The position numbers and the translations under genes are program-made. From an uncultured Flavobacteriaceae bacterium (GTDB taxonomy: Bacteria; Bacteroidota; Bacteroidia; Flavobacteriales; Flavobacteriaceae): a DNA stretch of 64,000 bases. The notes under the pieces were generated by a model. The model did not search any database and was not told the origin of the DNA. It saw only the letters and a list, made by a program, of their open reading frames with translations. Positions 8,025 to 16,848 of the stretch are shown piece by piece (position 1 is the first letter of the stretch; every line of letters begins with the position of its first letter). The stretch is from assembly GCA_947502635.1 (NCBI GenBank), contig CANNAN010000007.1, positions 62,001 to 126,000 of the forward strand, read 5' to 3'.

Positions 8025-8480
8025 TTAATTGGATTGCACTATAGTTTCTGTTCCTCTTGATGTAACAGGATCTACATTCCAAGAAAACGCTTCAATGGTT
8101 TTTATATCAGTCAATCTTATTCCTGCAGGAATACCTTTATGTATAGCTTTGAAGGTTAATTGATAAGCATTAAAATCATTGGCGTATGTTTCTTTTAAAT
8201 CATAATCTATATAGAACTGTAGTTTAGAATCTCCCGAATGACCAATACAATAAAGTTGGTAAACATTAAAATTAGGTGTTGGAAATGAAGAATCTATAAA
8301 AACAATAACGTCAATTTGAATTTTGTTGTTTTTAATTATAAACGATTCAACTAAAGGAGGCAATGGCGTCTTTGAATTTTTGTTAGAAAAGGATATCTTA
8401 CCATTTAATGAAGTAGAATTAATCTTTACTAATTTTCCTGGCGGGCTATTCAATACATTTTTTGAAATTGTTACACTCAT
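8025..8480 (-). CDS. small beta-rich protein of unknown family, no signal peptide
   Basis: 151 residues beginning MSVTISKNVLNSPPGKL. There is no signal peptide or membrane segment. Alternating hydrophobic/polar runs (IQIDVIVFIDSS, LQFYIDYDLKETYA, YQLTFKAIH) predict mostly beta strands. I do not recognise the family. Size, start and composition resemble the RhiA-like and collar proteins on the other side of the two-component genes, so I treat it as a member of the same cluster. The 295 bases upstream (8481-8775) hold no gene I can support. Confidence 0.55.
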   Translation of the reverse strand: MSVTISKNVLNSPPGKLVKINSTSLNGKISFSNKNSKTPLPPLVESFIIKNNKIQIDVIVFIDSSFPTPNFNVYQLYCIGHSGDSKLQFYIDYDLKETYANDFNAYQLTFKAIHKGIPAGIRLTDIKTIEAFSWNVDPVTSRGTETIVQSN

Positions 8481-8775
8481 AATTAAATATTTTTAGATTA
8501 AAATTTATTTTAAATATTTCTTTTGTTATTTATAAGAAAACACATTTGATAATTACTTCGTAATATAAAACCTATATGCACGCAACGACTTTTTAGTTTT
8601 TGCAAAATAATCTATTTCACATACTAAAAACATCTACAAAAGACACTATACTCGTTACTGCAATGTAATCAATAACCTACACTACGTACGAATATAACTA
8701 ATTATTGTTTTGTAACAAAAAAATGTAAACTTTAAAACCAAAAAGAATTAGCGTTTTAATTAAGAGGCAGTATTT

Positions 8776-9744
8776 TTATTCCTGCTCAGGGAAGTCTTTA
8801 AATACAACTGTTGATTGTCGTTCTCTATTAATAGTCAATTTCGTTACATCTGGTCTAGAATAATGTCCTACAGGGTCAAAATTTTGACGCTCTTCTAACA
8901 CTCGGTTAAAATCGATAGTTTGTATAATTAAACCTTCTTTATGTAAAACTGGTTCAACAATCCATTCGCCATCTGGTCCAGCAATGCAACTGCCTCCATT
9001 TGCCAGAACATCTGGAGCTTTTTCTAATATTTGATCCAAATGTGGTGTATGCTTTGGAAAATCACTTTTAGCCATTAAACTAGATACCGATATAACAAAC
9101 GAACGTGACTCCCGTGCTATAAAACGGGTAATATCTTTTGTATTATGATCACTCCCAGGCCATACAGCAATATGTAAATCTTCACCTAAACCATACAAAG
9201 CAGCTCTTGGTAATGGCATCCAATTTTCCCAACAATTCAATCCACCAACTGTAAATTGTTTTAAGGGATGTACTTGTAAACCATGGCCATCTCCAGGAGA
9301 CCATGTTAAACGCTCATCATAAGTTGGTTGTAACTTCCTATGCACCGATTGAATACTTCCTTCTGAATTGATGTATACCAAAGAAGCATATACACTATGT
9401 CCGCCACGATCTAACGGACGCTCTATAACACCTAAATAAATAGCCATTTTATGCTCTTTTGACAACTTACAAATAGCTTCTAAATCGCCTTTTTCAATAC
9501 AAATTGCATTAGACACATAATGGGCATGTAATTCTTTATTAACTGCCTTATCCCATTCTGCACCACCAGTTAATGCTAACCAAAAGGGGTAACCAGGAAC
9601 TAAGCCTTCTCCGAAAACAATCAGTTCTACGTTTTCTTTAGATGCATCTATAATCGATTGTTCTACTTTTTTTAGAGTCGCTGTTTTATTCAACCAAACT
9701 GGTGAAATTTGGGCTAGTGCGACTTTAAGTATGTTATCTTCCAT
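8776..9744 (-). CDS. nitrilase-type carbon-nitrogen hydrolase
   Basis: 322 residues, one CN_hydrolase domain. The catalytic triad is visible: Glu46 (FGEGLVPGYP), Lys137 (HRKLQPTYDERLTW) and Cys171 (GLNCWENWMPLPR). The CWENxMPL context and the GYPFWLALTGG segment are typical of true nitrilases (nitrile to carboxylate plus ammonia) rather than amidases of the same superfamily; the substrate cannot be read. The start codon overlaps the stop of the upstream UbiA gene by one base (TAATG), so the two are translationally coupled, odd for a nitrilase next to isoprenoid genes. Aldoxime/nitrile detoxification is plausible. Confidence 0.88.
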   Translation of the reverse strand: MEDNILKVALAQISPVWLNKTATLKKVEQSIIDASKENVELIVFGEGLVPGYPFWLALTGGAEWDKAVNKELHAHYVSNAICIEKGDLEAICKLSKEHKMAIYLGVIERPLDRGGHSVYASLVYINSEGSIQSVHRKLQPTYDERLTWSPGDGHGLQVHPLKQFTVGGLNCWENWMPLPRAALYGLGEDLHIAVWPGSDHNTKDITRFIARESRSFVISVSSLMAKSDFPKHTPHLDQILEKAPDVLANGGSCIAGPDGEWIVEPVLHKEGLIIQTIDFNRVLEERQNFDPVGHYSRPDVTKLTINRERQSTVVFKDFPEQE

Positions 9745-10646
9745 TAAATTCTATTTAAAACGATTGTAATATCAATTAGCAAAATACTAAAAACGCCTAA
9801 TACAATGATGAATTTTAATGTATTATGAAGAATAAGATAGTGTGCTTTTGTTTTAGATCTCCAAAGTAATGCCAGAAACCCGAGCAATAGTAAGCTACTT
9901 AAATAAAAATATAAGTACATATGTCCTATTTCAAACTTAAATAATAATAAATATGTAGGGATTAGGGTTAAAACGGACAAAAGGCTCAGCATCAACTTAG
10001 AAGCTTTTTCACCATAAGTGATTGGAATGGTTTTATAATTCTGAACCAAATCGCCTTTTATGTTTTCTAAGTCTTTTGTAAGCTCTCGCATAGAAATAAT
10101 TAAAAACAAAAACATAGCGTGTACAAAAATGACTGTTTCGAAATTTTTGTAGTACATAAAAATGGCGAAAAATGGTGTAATTGTTAAAATAGCAGACGTT
10201 AGATTACCAATAAATGGGAGCCTTTTTAATTTATGAGAATAAAACCAAATACCAAAGATGTAAATAGAAAAGAACAGAACAGCCTTAAAAGAAACATAGC
10301 TGGCCATAACAACTGCTAAAAAATTTAAAACAAAATAGAAAGAGAGTTTTGTATTTTGACTCACTAACCTGTCCAATCTGGATTTAATAGGTCTATTGAT
10401 TAAATCCTTCTCCGAATCATAAAAATTATTTATGATATACCCTCCTGCGATCGTTGCTGCAGACGCTAAAACAATCATAAATAAATTAAGGTCAAAAACG
10501 ACTTGTTTTAATGTTTTGTTATGGGCTAAAATATAGATAGATGTTAAATATTGTGCTATAACAATAATTAAAATATTATAACCTCTTACAACAGAAAATA
10601 AACTAAAAAACTTGAGTAAAATGTGTTTTTGCCTTCTGCTTAACAT
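9744..10646 (-). CDS. UbiA-family prenyltransferase (geranylgeranylglycerol-phosphate transferase-like)
   Basis: 300 residues, about eight to nine hydrophobic helices. The two Asp-rich prenyl-diphosphate/Mg binding motifs are present: NNFYDSEKD (about 70-78) and LTKDLENIKGD (about 190-200). In flavobacteria such proteins beside mevalonate kinase are usually annotated as geranylgeranylglycerol-phosphate geranylgeranyltransferase-like; the true acceptor is not known from sequence. It lies 52 bases downstream of the mevalonate kinase gene on the same strand, matching a role in using the isoprenoid precursors made by the upstream genes. Inner-membrane protein. Confidence 0.85.
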   Translation of the reverse strand: MLSRRQKHILLKFFSLFSVVRGYNILIIVIAQYLTSIYILAHNKTLKQVVFDLNLFMIVLASAATIAGGYIINNFYDSEKDLINRPIKSRLDRLVSQNTKLSFYFVLNFLAVVMASYVSFKAVLFFSIYIFGIWFYSHKLKRLPFIGNLTSAILTITPFFAIFMYYKNFETVIFVHAMFLFLIISMRELTKDLENIKGDLVQNYKTIPITYGEKASKLMLSLLSVLTLIPTYLLLFKFEIGHMYLYFYLSSLLLLGFLALLWRSKTKAHYLILHNTLKFIIVLGVFSILLIDITIVLNRI

Positions 10647-10698
10647 AAAAAATATATTATTTAAAATTCTGAAACATATTCAGAACGATAAGCGAAGT

Positions 10699-11628
10699 TT
10701 AGAAATTGTAAACGACTTCTAATTTATAGTCACTGAGTGATTGTTTTGCTCTATCTATATCCTCAGTAAAACCAAGAATGTAACCTCCACCACCAGAACC
10801 GCAAAGTTTTAGATAATATTCGTTTGTTTCAATACCTTTTTTCCAAAGCTCATGAAACTGTTGTGGAATCATGGGCTTAAAGTGGCTTAAAACCACTTTT
10901 GATAAACTCTTAGTATTTTTAAATAACGATTTAATATTTCCATTTAAAAAATCATCAACACAAGCATCCGTATGTTTTATAAATTGATCTTTAAGCATAC
11001 TACGGAAACCTTCCTGCTTCATATTCTCCATAAAAATACTCACCATAGGAGCTGTTTCTCCTATGATACCACTATCTAATAAAAACACCGCATTTTTACC
11101 TTCGTTCTTTTGCGAGGGTATACCCGTTGCTTCAATATTATCTTTAGAATTGATAAGAATTGGAATACTTAAATAACTATTTAATGGATCTAAACCAGAA
11201 GATTTTCCATGAAAAAAAGATTCCATTGCCGAAAAAACAGCTTTTAATTTCAACAGCTTCTCACGGGTTAAGTTTTCCAAAACCGTAATTTTGTTTTGAG
11301 CGTATTTATCGTAAATAGCAGCAACCAAAGCACCACTGCTACCAACACCATAACCTTGCGGGATAGAAGAATCGAAATACATACCAACATTGACATGCTG
11401 CTTCAATAATGCTATATCAAAAGTTACTAACTCTGAATCTATGTCTTCTAAGTAGCTAACAAAATTCTTTAAACTTTCGTTTGATTCAATAGCAGTCTCT
11501 GAAGGGTTTTCATCTGTTTTTAAAGCTCCATTGTAAAAATTATAAGGAATAGACAACCCTTTGGAATCTTTAATAATTCCATATTCTCCAAAGAGTAAAA
11601 TTTTCGAGTAAAATAAAGGTCCTTTCAT
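10699..11628 (-). CDS. mevalonate kinase, GHMP family
   Basis: 309 residues. It opens with the GHMP start SKILLFGEYGII (8-19). The ATP-binding glycine loop GYGVGSSGALVAA is at 92-104, the catalytic Asp is in KSSGLDPLNSY (Asp147), and the C-terminal GHMP motif CGSGGGGYILGF is at about 276-287. It phosphorylates mevalonate in the lower mevalonate pathway, matching the diphosphomevalonate decarboxylase gene upstream on the same strand. A possible -7 element (TAACTTTG on the minus strand, 11654-11661) precedes it, so it may have its own promoter in addition to transcription from mvaD. GYDIA-family GHMP kinases are the alternative, but the start and motifs fit mevalonate kinase better. Confidence 0.85.
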   Translation of the reverse strand: MKGPLFYSKILLFGEYGIIKDSKGLSIPYNFYNGALKTDENPSETAIESNESLKNFVSYLEDIDSELVTFDIALLKQHVNVGMYFDSSIPQGYGVGSSGALVAAIYDKYAQNKITVLENLTREKLLKLKAVFSAMESFFHGKSSGLDPLNSYLSIPILINSKDNIEATGIPSQKNEGKNAVFLLDSGIIGETAPMVSIFMENMKQEGFRSMLKDQFIKHTDACVDDFLNGNIKSLFKNTKSLSKVVLSHFKPMIPQQFHELWKKGIETNEYYLKLCGSGGGGYILGFTEDIDRAKQSLSDYKLEVVYNF

Positions 11629-11668
11629 AATTTCTAATGAAAAATTAATAATGCAAAGTTAATAATTA

Positions 11669-12013
11669 TTATTTTGATGATTTCACTATGCTAACTAACA
11701 ATTTCAACATTTCCTGAGATTTAGGTTTAAATCGATCAAATTCTTCTTTATTTATATATTCGGCAGCATGGAGTAAATCTAACCAATAATCTGTTTCATT
11801 AGCTTCTTTAAGACTTATTGACATTTTACTAGAAAATCTGCTCTGCTTTGTGCAAACCCAGCTTCCCTAAAATTTGCCCCCAATAGATGTACCAGATTTC
11901 AACAACTGCCTTGACATGACATATTCTTTTTAATTATTGGCTAAATCCTTGTATAAATCAACAATGGCAACTGCAAAATCAAAACTTTTAATTTTAATAA
12001 TATTTTGTTTCAT
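11669..12013 (-). pseudogene. four-helix-bundle (S23-type) protein gene, broken
   Basis: Read on the minus strand from the ATG at 12013: MKQNIIKIKSFDFAVAIVDL then an in-frame TAA; the frame resumes as KEYVMSRQLLKSGTSIG, shifts (ANFREAGFAQSRADF), shifts again (SSKMSISLKEANETDYW) and ends EEFDRFKPKSQEMLKLLVS up to the stop at 11669. Joined, this is a complete four-helix-bundle protein of the 23S rRNA intervening-sequence family (about 115 residues), with one stop and two frameshifts. It sits between mvaD and mevalonate kinase, presumably a former insertion that no longer works. Confidence 0.85.
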
Positions 12014-12070
12014 TAATGAATGTTAAAATTGATGATTCAATGTAGTCAATTTAATTCTTCATTATTACCT

Positions 12071-13183
12071 TTAATTATTAATTAATTTCGCTCCAAATCC
12101 AATTTTATCGTTAATATACTGACCTTTTTGACAAAATGCAACTAATTCATTCTTAATGAATTCATAAACTTGCTCACATTCACTCTCAGGATACAATACA
12201 TGCACATTAGCTCCTGCATCTAAGGTAAAACAGACTTTTGAGTTTGTTGCTTGTCTAAATGCCCAAATCTTATTTATTATTTCTAAAGTATTCGGTTTCA
12301 TTAAAATAAAATAAGGCATACTGGTCATCATCATGGCATGGAGCGTCAATGCTTCACTCTCAACAATGTCTATAAATGTGTCTAAATCACCTCCTTTTAA
12401 TACGCTTATTAGGCTTGATAAGTTTTTATGAGCTTGTTTAAAGCGTTCTTGAGCAAATGGGTGACCATGCATTAAATTATGACCAACTGTACTACTGACT
12501 TGCTTTTCACCTTTATCAACCAATAAAATGGTGTCTTGGTAATTTTTAAAATTTTTATGAACTTCGAACGGGAACTTCACACCAAATAAATCGGTACTAC
12601 CATCAATCTCTCCATGTTTTCCCCAAACTACCAAATCACCTTCTAAACTTCTACATGCACTACCAGAACCTAAACGTGCTAAAAAAGACGCTTTTTGAAT
12701 AAAGAATTCTTCATCATTTAACATCTCGATTGCGCTCAATGCGACATTAGAATGTAATTCTTTTTCAAGACTCATTAAACATAAAGCTAAAGCACTCATA
12801 CCGCTTGCAGATGAAGCTATACCTGAACTATGAGGAAAGGTATTCGTCGTTTCTATTTTAAAATGATAGCCTCTTAAAAATGGCAAATACGCCTCAATGC
12901 GCTTGAAAAAGGTCTCGATCTTTGGTTTAAAATCATCTTTTTTATCACCATCTAAAAAAACATCGAAAGAGAAATCATCCCGATTTTCTTTTTTAGAAAA
13001 ACTTAAGATCGTAGTTGTTTTACAGCTATTGAGTGTAAAACTAATTGATGGATTTTCTGGAATTTGATGTTCTTTTTTACCCCAGTATTTAACCAAAGCA
13101 ATATTACTTGGTGATGACCATGTAAAACTTCCATTTTCAACTGAACTTGTATAGGCTTTAGGAATAAATCGTTTTTCTAGCAT
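12071..13183 (-). CDS. mvaD: diphosphomevalonate decarboxylase
   Basis: 370 residues. Family signatures: SNIALVKYWGK (26-36), the ATP-binding HSSGIASSASGMSAL (117-131), GSACRS and, near the end, the LDAGANVHVLY segment of the GHMP C-terminal domain. It converts 5-diphosphomevalonate to isopentenyl diphosphate with ATP. It is the first gene of the isoprenoid run; a -7 element (TATTTTTG on the minus strand, 13252-13259) lies about 70 bases upstream. The only interruption before mevalonate kinase is the broken four-helix-bundle gene. Length and motifs are normal. Confidence 0.93.
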   Translation of the reverse strand: MLEKRFIPKAYTSSVENGSFTWSSPSNIALVKYWGKKEHQIPENPSISFTLNSCKTTTILSFSKKENRDDFSFDVFLDGDKKDDFKPKIETFFKRIEAYLPFLRGYHFKIETTNTFPHSSGIASSASGMSALALCLMSLEKELHSNVALSAIEMLNDEEFFIQKASFLARLGSGSACRSLEGDLVVWGKHGEIDGSTDLFGVKFPFEVHKNFKNYQDTILLVDKGEKQVSSTVGHNLMHGHPFAQERFKQAHKNLSSLISVLKGGDLDTFIDIVESEALTLHAMMMTSMPYFILMKPNTLEIINKIWAFRQATNSKVCFTLDAGANVHVLYPESECEQVYEFIKNELVAFCQKGQYINDKIGFGAKLINN

Positions 13184-13351
13184 TCTAATTTAAATCTACC
13201 GACAAAACCATAATAAATAGCCTTTTTATAATATCGATAATTAATATTTGGCAAAAATAGGAAATATCCAATTGGTCACCTATTTGCTAATTACAATTTG
13301 ACGCAACCAAATAAATACTTTTGTATCTACTAATAAACCAAAAAAAATATT

Positions 13352-13729
13352 ATGAAAAAAATCGTACTACTTTTTGCTTTAATTGGATTTATTTCGTCAT
13401 GCTCAAATGATGACGATAACACAAATCAAGAAGATACTTTAAATGGTAATTGGCACTTAATAGATGTTACCTGTGAATGCGAGCCTGTCGATTTTCAAAA
13501 AGGAGAACACATTTGGAGTTTTGACTTATCAAACAATAAACTAAGTGTTGTTAACAATCCTGACGAAACTCTACAAATACTAAACACTGGAAATTATACT
13601 TTTTCATTGAAAGAAAAGAAAATAACTATTTTAACCGTTGAATATGACTACTATTTTAAAAATGGAAATCTGTTCTTATCTGACCATCCAGAAATTGATG
13701 GTCCTTTAATGGAATTCACAAGAAATTAA
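13352..13729 (+). CDS. small lipoprotein, lipocalin-like, probably surface-exposed
   Basis: 125 residues. The lipobox is GFISSC with Cys at position 17, followed by SNDDDN, the Ser plus acidic run that serves as lipoprotein export signal in Bacteroidota, so it is predicted to reach the cell surface. The mature part (LNGNWHLIDVTCECEP, then alternating strands) resembles the lipocalin-like/META-like single-domain proteins with LNGxW starts. A possible promoter with TACTTTTG at 13316-13323 precedes it. Its TAA overlaps the stop of the convergent DUF1697 gene (shared TTAA at 13726-13729). Function unknown. Confidence 0.8.
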   Translation: MKKIVLLFALIGFISSCSNDDDNTNQEDTLNGNWHLIDVTCECEPVDFQKGEHIWSFDLSNNKLSVVNNPDETLQILNTGNYTFSLKEKKITILTVEYDYYFKNGNLFLSDHPEIDGPLMEFTRN

Positions 13730-14265
13730 GCTTCACTTGAAGATAATTCTAGAAGTTTTACCATCGTTTTATAGTTCCTTGCTGTTGCGGTCGTTTTGAG
13801 TTTACGTTCAAAAAAATTATTGTTGTATTTCGCCTTTCCATAACCCGTAGAGCTGTAGAAATAAATGCAATCATTAATAATAACAAATTCTTCGTTTGGA
13901 TATGATATTTTTGAGGCATCAACAATTAAGTCTTTATCTGGAATTGCATATAATAGTGTAAAATAGCTGTTCACTTTCTTTTCTTCAGGAAATGGGCAAT
14001 CATCAAAAACCTTTTGTAACTCTTTTGGTGTTTTTACAAGAATGGGGACTTCAAAGCCAAAATGTGTTTTGATAGCTTCATGTATTTTTAACTCTAGTTT
14101 TTGAATCTCTTTTTCTGATGAACTAAAAATCACATTCCCACTTTGAATGTAGGTTTGCACTGCTTCTAAGCCTATGTTAGAAAGCAATTCTCGTAATTCT
14201 GCCATGGGGATTTTCTTTTGTCCGCTAACGTTAATACCTCTTAAAAGTGCTATGTATGCTTTCAC
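13726..14265 (-). CDS. DUF1697 protein
   Basis: 179 residues covering the whole DUF1697 family: start MKAYIALLRGINVSGQKKI, then MAELRELL, YIQSGNVIFSS and the C-terminal FFERKLKTTATARNYKTM with the conserved RN. Cytosolic, no known enzymatic role. It follows the RelE/ParE-like toxin gene by a single base, and its stop overlaps the stop of the convergent lipoprotein gene. Confidence 0.9.
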   Translation of the reverse strand: MKAYIALLRGINVSGQKKIPMAELRELLSNIGLEAVQTYIQSGNVIFSSSEKEIQKLELKIHEAIKTHFGFEVPILVKTPKELQKVFDDCPFPEEKKVNSYFTLLYAIPDKDLIVDASKISYPNEEFVIINDCIYFYSSTGYGKAKYNNNFFERKLKTTATARNYKTMVKLLELSSSEA

Positions 14266-14266
14266 T

Positions 14267-14539
14267 TTAAAAATTTTGTTTTTGATTAAGTATGTGATAG
14301 ATTAAAATGTCACCATCCTCTTTAGCTCTGTAATGAATTGAGTAATTGAATTTATTAAATTCAAGGATTCTAACACTTCTATACCTAATTTGAAATGCAG
14401 TAGGCATAGAAGAAATAAGTCTTGATTGACTCATTAGATCATCCATAAACACATCATCTTTGTGCATCAACTTAAAATAGCACAACGCTCCATGAAGTTC
14501 TAGCTTGGCTTCATCCGAAAATCTATAATTTTCTTCCAT
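14267..14539 (-). CDS. RelE/ParE-like toxin
   Basis: 90 residues: YRFSDEAKLELHGALCYFK at the start, IRYRSVRILEFNKFNYSIHY in the middle and ILIYHILNQKQNF at the end, the alpha-alpha-beta-beta-beta plan of RelE/ParE superfamily toxins. The central Arg/Tyr-rich strands are kept. Its ATG lies inside the 3' end of the upstream antitoxin-like sequence, the usual overlap of such pairs, but that antitoxin frame is broken (14523-14764). Either the toxin is weak or inactive, or the shortened antitoxin or another antitoxin still neutralises it. Confidence 0.7.
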   Translation of the reverse strand: MEENYRFSDEAKLELHGALCYFKLMHKDDVFMDDLMSQSRLISSMPTAFQIRYRSVRILEFNKFNYSIHYRAKEDGDILIYHILNQKQNF

Positions 14540-14764
14540 ATTTTGCTAAAACCTTAGCAACTGATGTTGTTTTCAAATCTCCTTCTTCATCTCGTTTTAT
14601 AATATCACTTTATATGCTTCCGAAGGTTCACTAAATCGTACCGCAGCATCCTCTAATGTAAATTCTATATAGTTTTTTAAAGACCGCTTTTGAAGTTTTG
14701 CTTGTTTTTCAAGAATTTCGATAGCTTTATCATCTAACTCTATAAGTTTTTTTGTTTTCCCCAT
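14523..14764 (-). pseudogene. antitoxin gene with a frameshift near its 3' end
   Basis: From the ATG at 14764 (upstream GTG/ATG alternatives absent) the frame reads MGKTKKLIELDDKAIEIL, continues to EPSEAYKVIL and stops at 14597 (55 residues). Shifting by one base after AYK restores DIIKRDEEGDLKTTS and VAKVLAKYGRKL, ending at 14523 and overlapping the toxin start by 17 bases, exactly as expected for an intact ~79-residue antitoxin. The N-terminal part fits a small ribbon-helix-helix/DUF-type antitoxin of Bacteroidota. A one-base deletion is the simplest explanation; a sequencing error is possible. Confidence 0.65.
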
Positions 14765-14888
14765 GATGATATATATAAATGTTATATATCAAACATATAC
14801 ATTATATATCAATAATTAAACTTTTTTTCAGACAATTAAATGAGATAATCTGATAAGGTTTTTGAAATATTTTAAATCTTTAGCCTCT

Positions 14889-16100
14889 CTAATTAACAAT
14901 CGATTTTGCAGCAATAAAAGCACCTGTCCAAGCATTCTGAAAGTTAAATCCACCTGTAATAGCATCTACATTTAAAATCTCTCCTGCAAAATATAGGTCT
15001 TTATGAAGCTTACTTTCAAAAGTTTTAAAGTTTACTTCTTTTAAATCTATCCCTCCTGCAGTAACAAATTCATCTTTAAAGGTACTTTTACCTGTCACTT
15101 TAAATACTGCTTCTGTTAATTGTAATGCTAAAGCTTCCAATTGCTGTTTATTTGTATCTGCCCAGGTTGTTGTCATTGACATATTGGATGCCAGCACTAA
15201 TTGTTGCCATAACCTTTTAGGCAAGTCATATTGAGTAAACTTAAATACGGTTTTTTTTGCTAAATCTTGTTTGAATGCTTTTAAATCGCTTAAACAGTCT
15301 TCAAAAGGGTGTCTTATAAAATTGACTTTAATTTGAAATTTATAATCACGTTTTGCTAACTCCAAAGCACCAAATGCCGATAGTTTTAAAATTGCAGGCG
15401 CACTCATACCTACATGCGTAATGAGTAATGGTCCGTCTGATTCTAAGTGACTATCAATAACTTTAATTTCTACATTTTGAGCCACTACACCAGGGATATC
15501 TTTAATTCGCGTATCATTTATATCGAAAGTAAAAAGTGAAGGTACTGGCTGCGAAATAGCATGACCCAAACTCTCTAGTAAGTTCCAAATCTTCGGATTA
15601 CTCCCTGTTGCTATTAGTATTTTCTTTGAAGTAAAATCACCTTCGGTTGTTTCTAATTTCCATAAATCATTTTCCTTTTGAATAACTTTTACAGAATGAT
15701 TATATAATACCTCAACGTCATTATTTCTTGCTTCATTTAAAAAGCAATCAATAATGGTTTGAGATGAATTTGATTCGGGAAACATGCGTCCATCGGCTTC
15801 AATTTTTAATGGAACGCCACGTTTTTCAAACCACTCCATCGTATCACCTGTCATAAACTGGTGGAAAGGACCTAATAATTCTTTTTCACCTCTTGGATAA
15901 TTCTGCACTAATTCTGAAGGTATAAATTCTGCATGTGTTACATTACAACGTCCGCCCCCAGATATTTTTACTTTTTGAAGTCCTTCTTTGCCACGTTCTA
16001 AAATAGCGACTTTCAAGTTCGGGTTCTGCTCAGCAATATTAATGGCTGCGAAAAACCCTGCAGCACCTCCACCAACAATTATAACATCTTTCTCTATCAT
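14889..16100 (-). CDS. BaiN/RdsA-like FAD-dependent oxidoreductase (HI0933 family)
   Basis: 403 residues. N-terminal dinucleotide fold VIIVGGGAAGFFAAI (6-20), then the family mark KVKISGGGRCNVTH, and the C-terminal FAD motif FAGEILNVDAITGGFNFQ. These are typical of the HI0933-like flavoproteins, which include bile-acid-modifying BaiN; the physiological substrate in marine bacteria is not known. The start codon overlaps the stop of the upstream GDPD gene by 4 bases (ATGA), so the two form an operon. Cytosolic. Confidence 0.9.
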   Translation of the reverse strand: MIEKDVIIVGGGAAGFFAAINIAEQNPNLKVAILERGKEGLQKVKISGGGRCNVTHAEFIPSELVQNYPRGEKELLGPFHQFMTGDTMEWFEKRGVPLKIEADGRMFPESNSSQTIIDCFLNEARNNDVEVLYNHSVKVIQKENDLWKLETTEGDFTSKKILIATGSNPKIWNLLESLGHAISQPVPSLFTFDINDTRIKDIPGVVAQNVEIKVIDSHLESDGPLLITHVGMSAPAILKLSAFGALELAKRDYKFQIKVNFIRHPFEDCLSDLKAFKQDLAKKTVFKFTQYDLPKRLWQQLVLASNMSMTTTWADTNKQQLEALALQLTEAVFKVTGKSTFKDEFVTAGGIDLKEVNFKTFESKLHKDLYFAGEILNVDAITGGFNFQNAWTGAFIAAKSIVN

Positions 16101-16786
16101 ATTCTATCTGGGAAATCAGAGATTATACCATCTACTTTGTATTTTTTCATGCGAGACATTGTGTTTTTGTCATTAATAGTATAAGTAAACACCTTAAATC
16201 CTGAGTTTTTAATTTTAAGGACTTGTGCTTTGGTCAGCATCGTATAATCTGGATGAATAGCAACAGCATTCACGGTCTCTCCAAAAACAATAGCTTGATC
16301 TAAATCTGTATCTGTAAGCACTCCTAAAGGTACTTTTTTATTGATTTTATAAACCGAAGCCAGTAAATCTTGCTGAAAGCTAGACACTATAAAATCTTGG
16401 TATTTCCAACCTTTTTTTTCTATATAAAAATCAATCAATTTACATGTTTCTTCAGTTGTGTTTTTGCCTTTTAATTCAATGTTTAAAAGGCACTTTTTAT
16501 CAATTAGATTTAAAACGTCTTCTAAAGTTGGAATGCTATATTGATCTTTTACTTTCAAATCTTTTAATTCCGAAAGCGTATGTTTTGAGATTTCACCACT
16601 ACCATTAGTAACTCTATCCAAAGTAAAATCATGAAACACAACCAATTCGCCTGAAGCACATTTATGGACATCAATTTCAATACCATCGACATTAAAATCT
16701 AAAGCACATTGAATAGATTCCATCGTGTTTTCGGCAACATATCCCTTTGCACCTCTATGTCCTATTTTTAAATATGCTTTATTCAT
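16097..16786 (-). CDS. glycerophosphodiester phosphodiesterase
   Basis: 229 residues from the ATG at 16786; a longer frame to 16891 exists but would overlap the divergent lipoprotein gene and puts non-family residues before the domain. The catalytic set is complete: His10-Arg11 (IGHRGAKG), Glu20-Asn21, Glu37 and Asp39 (GIEIDVHK) and His52 (VVFHDFTLDR). It hydrolyses glycerophosphodiesters to glycerol-3-phosphate and an alcohol. No signal peptide, so a UgpQ-like cytosolic enzyme. First gene of a two-gene operon with the BaiN-like flavoprotein. Confidence 0.9.
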   Translation of the reverse strand: MNKAYLKIGHRGAKGYVAENTMESIQCALDFNVDGIEIDVHKCASGELVVFHDFTLDRVTNGSGEISKHTLSELKDLKVKDQYSIPTLEDVLNLIDKKCLLNIELKGKNTTEETCKLIDFYIEKKGWKYQDFIVSSFQQDLLASVYKINKKVPLGVLTDTDLDQAIVFGETVNAVAIHPDYTMLTKAQVLKIKNSGFKVFTYTINDKNTMSRMKKYKVDGIISDFPDRI

Positions 16787-16848
16787 TAATAAGTTTTTAT
16801 ACCGAAAATATCTCTGTAAATTTAGCATTATAAATGATGATCGCCTAA

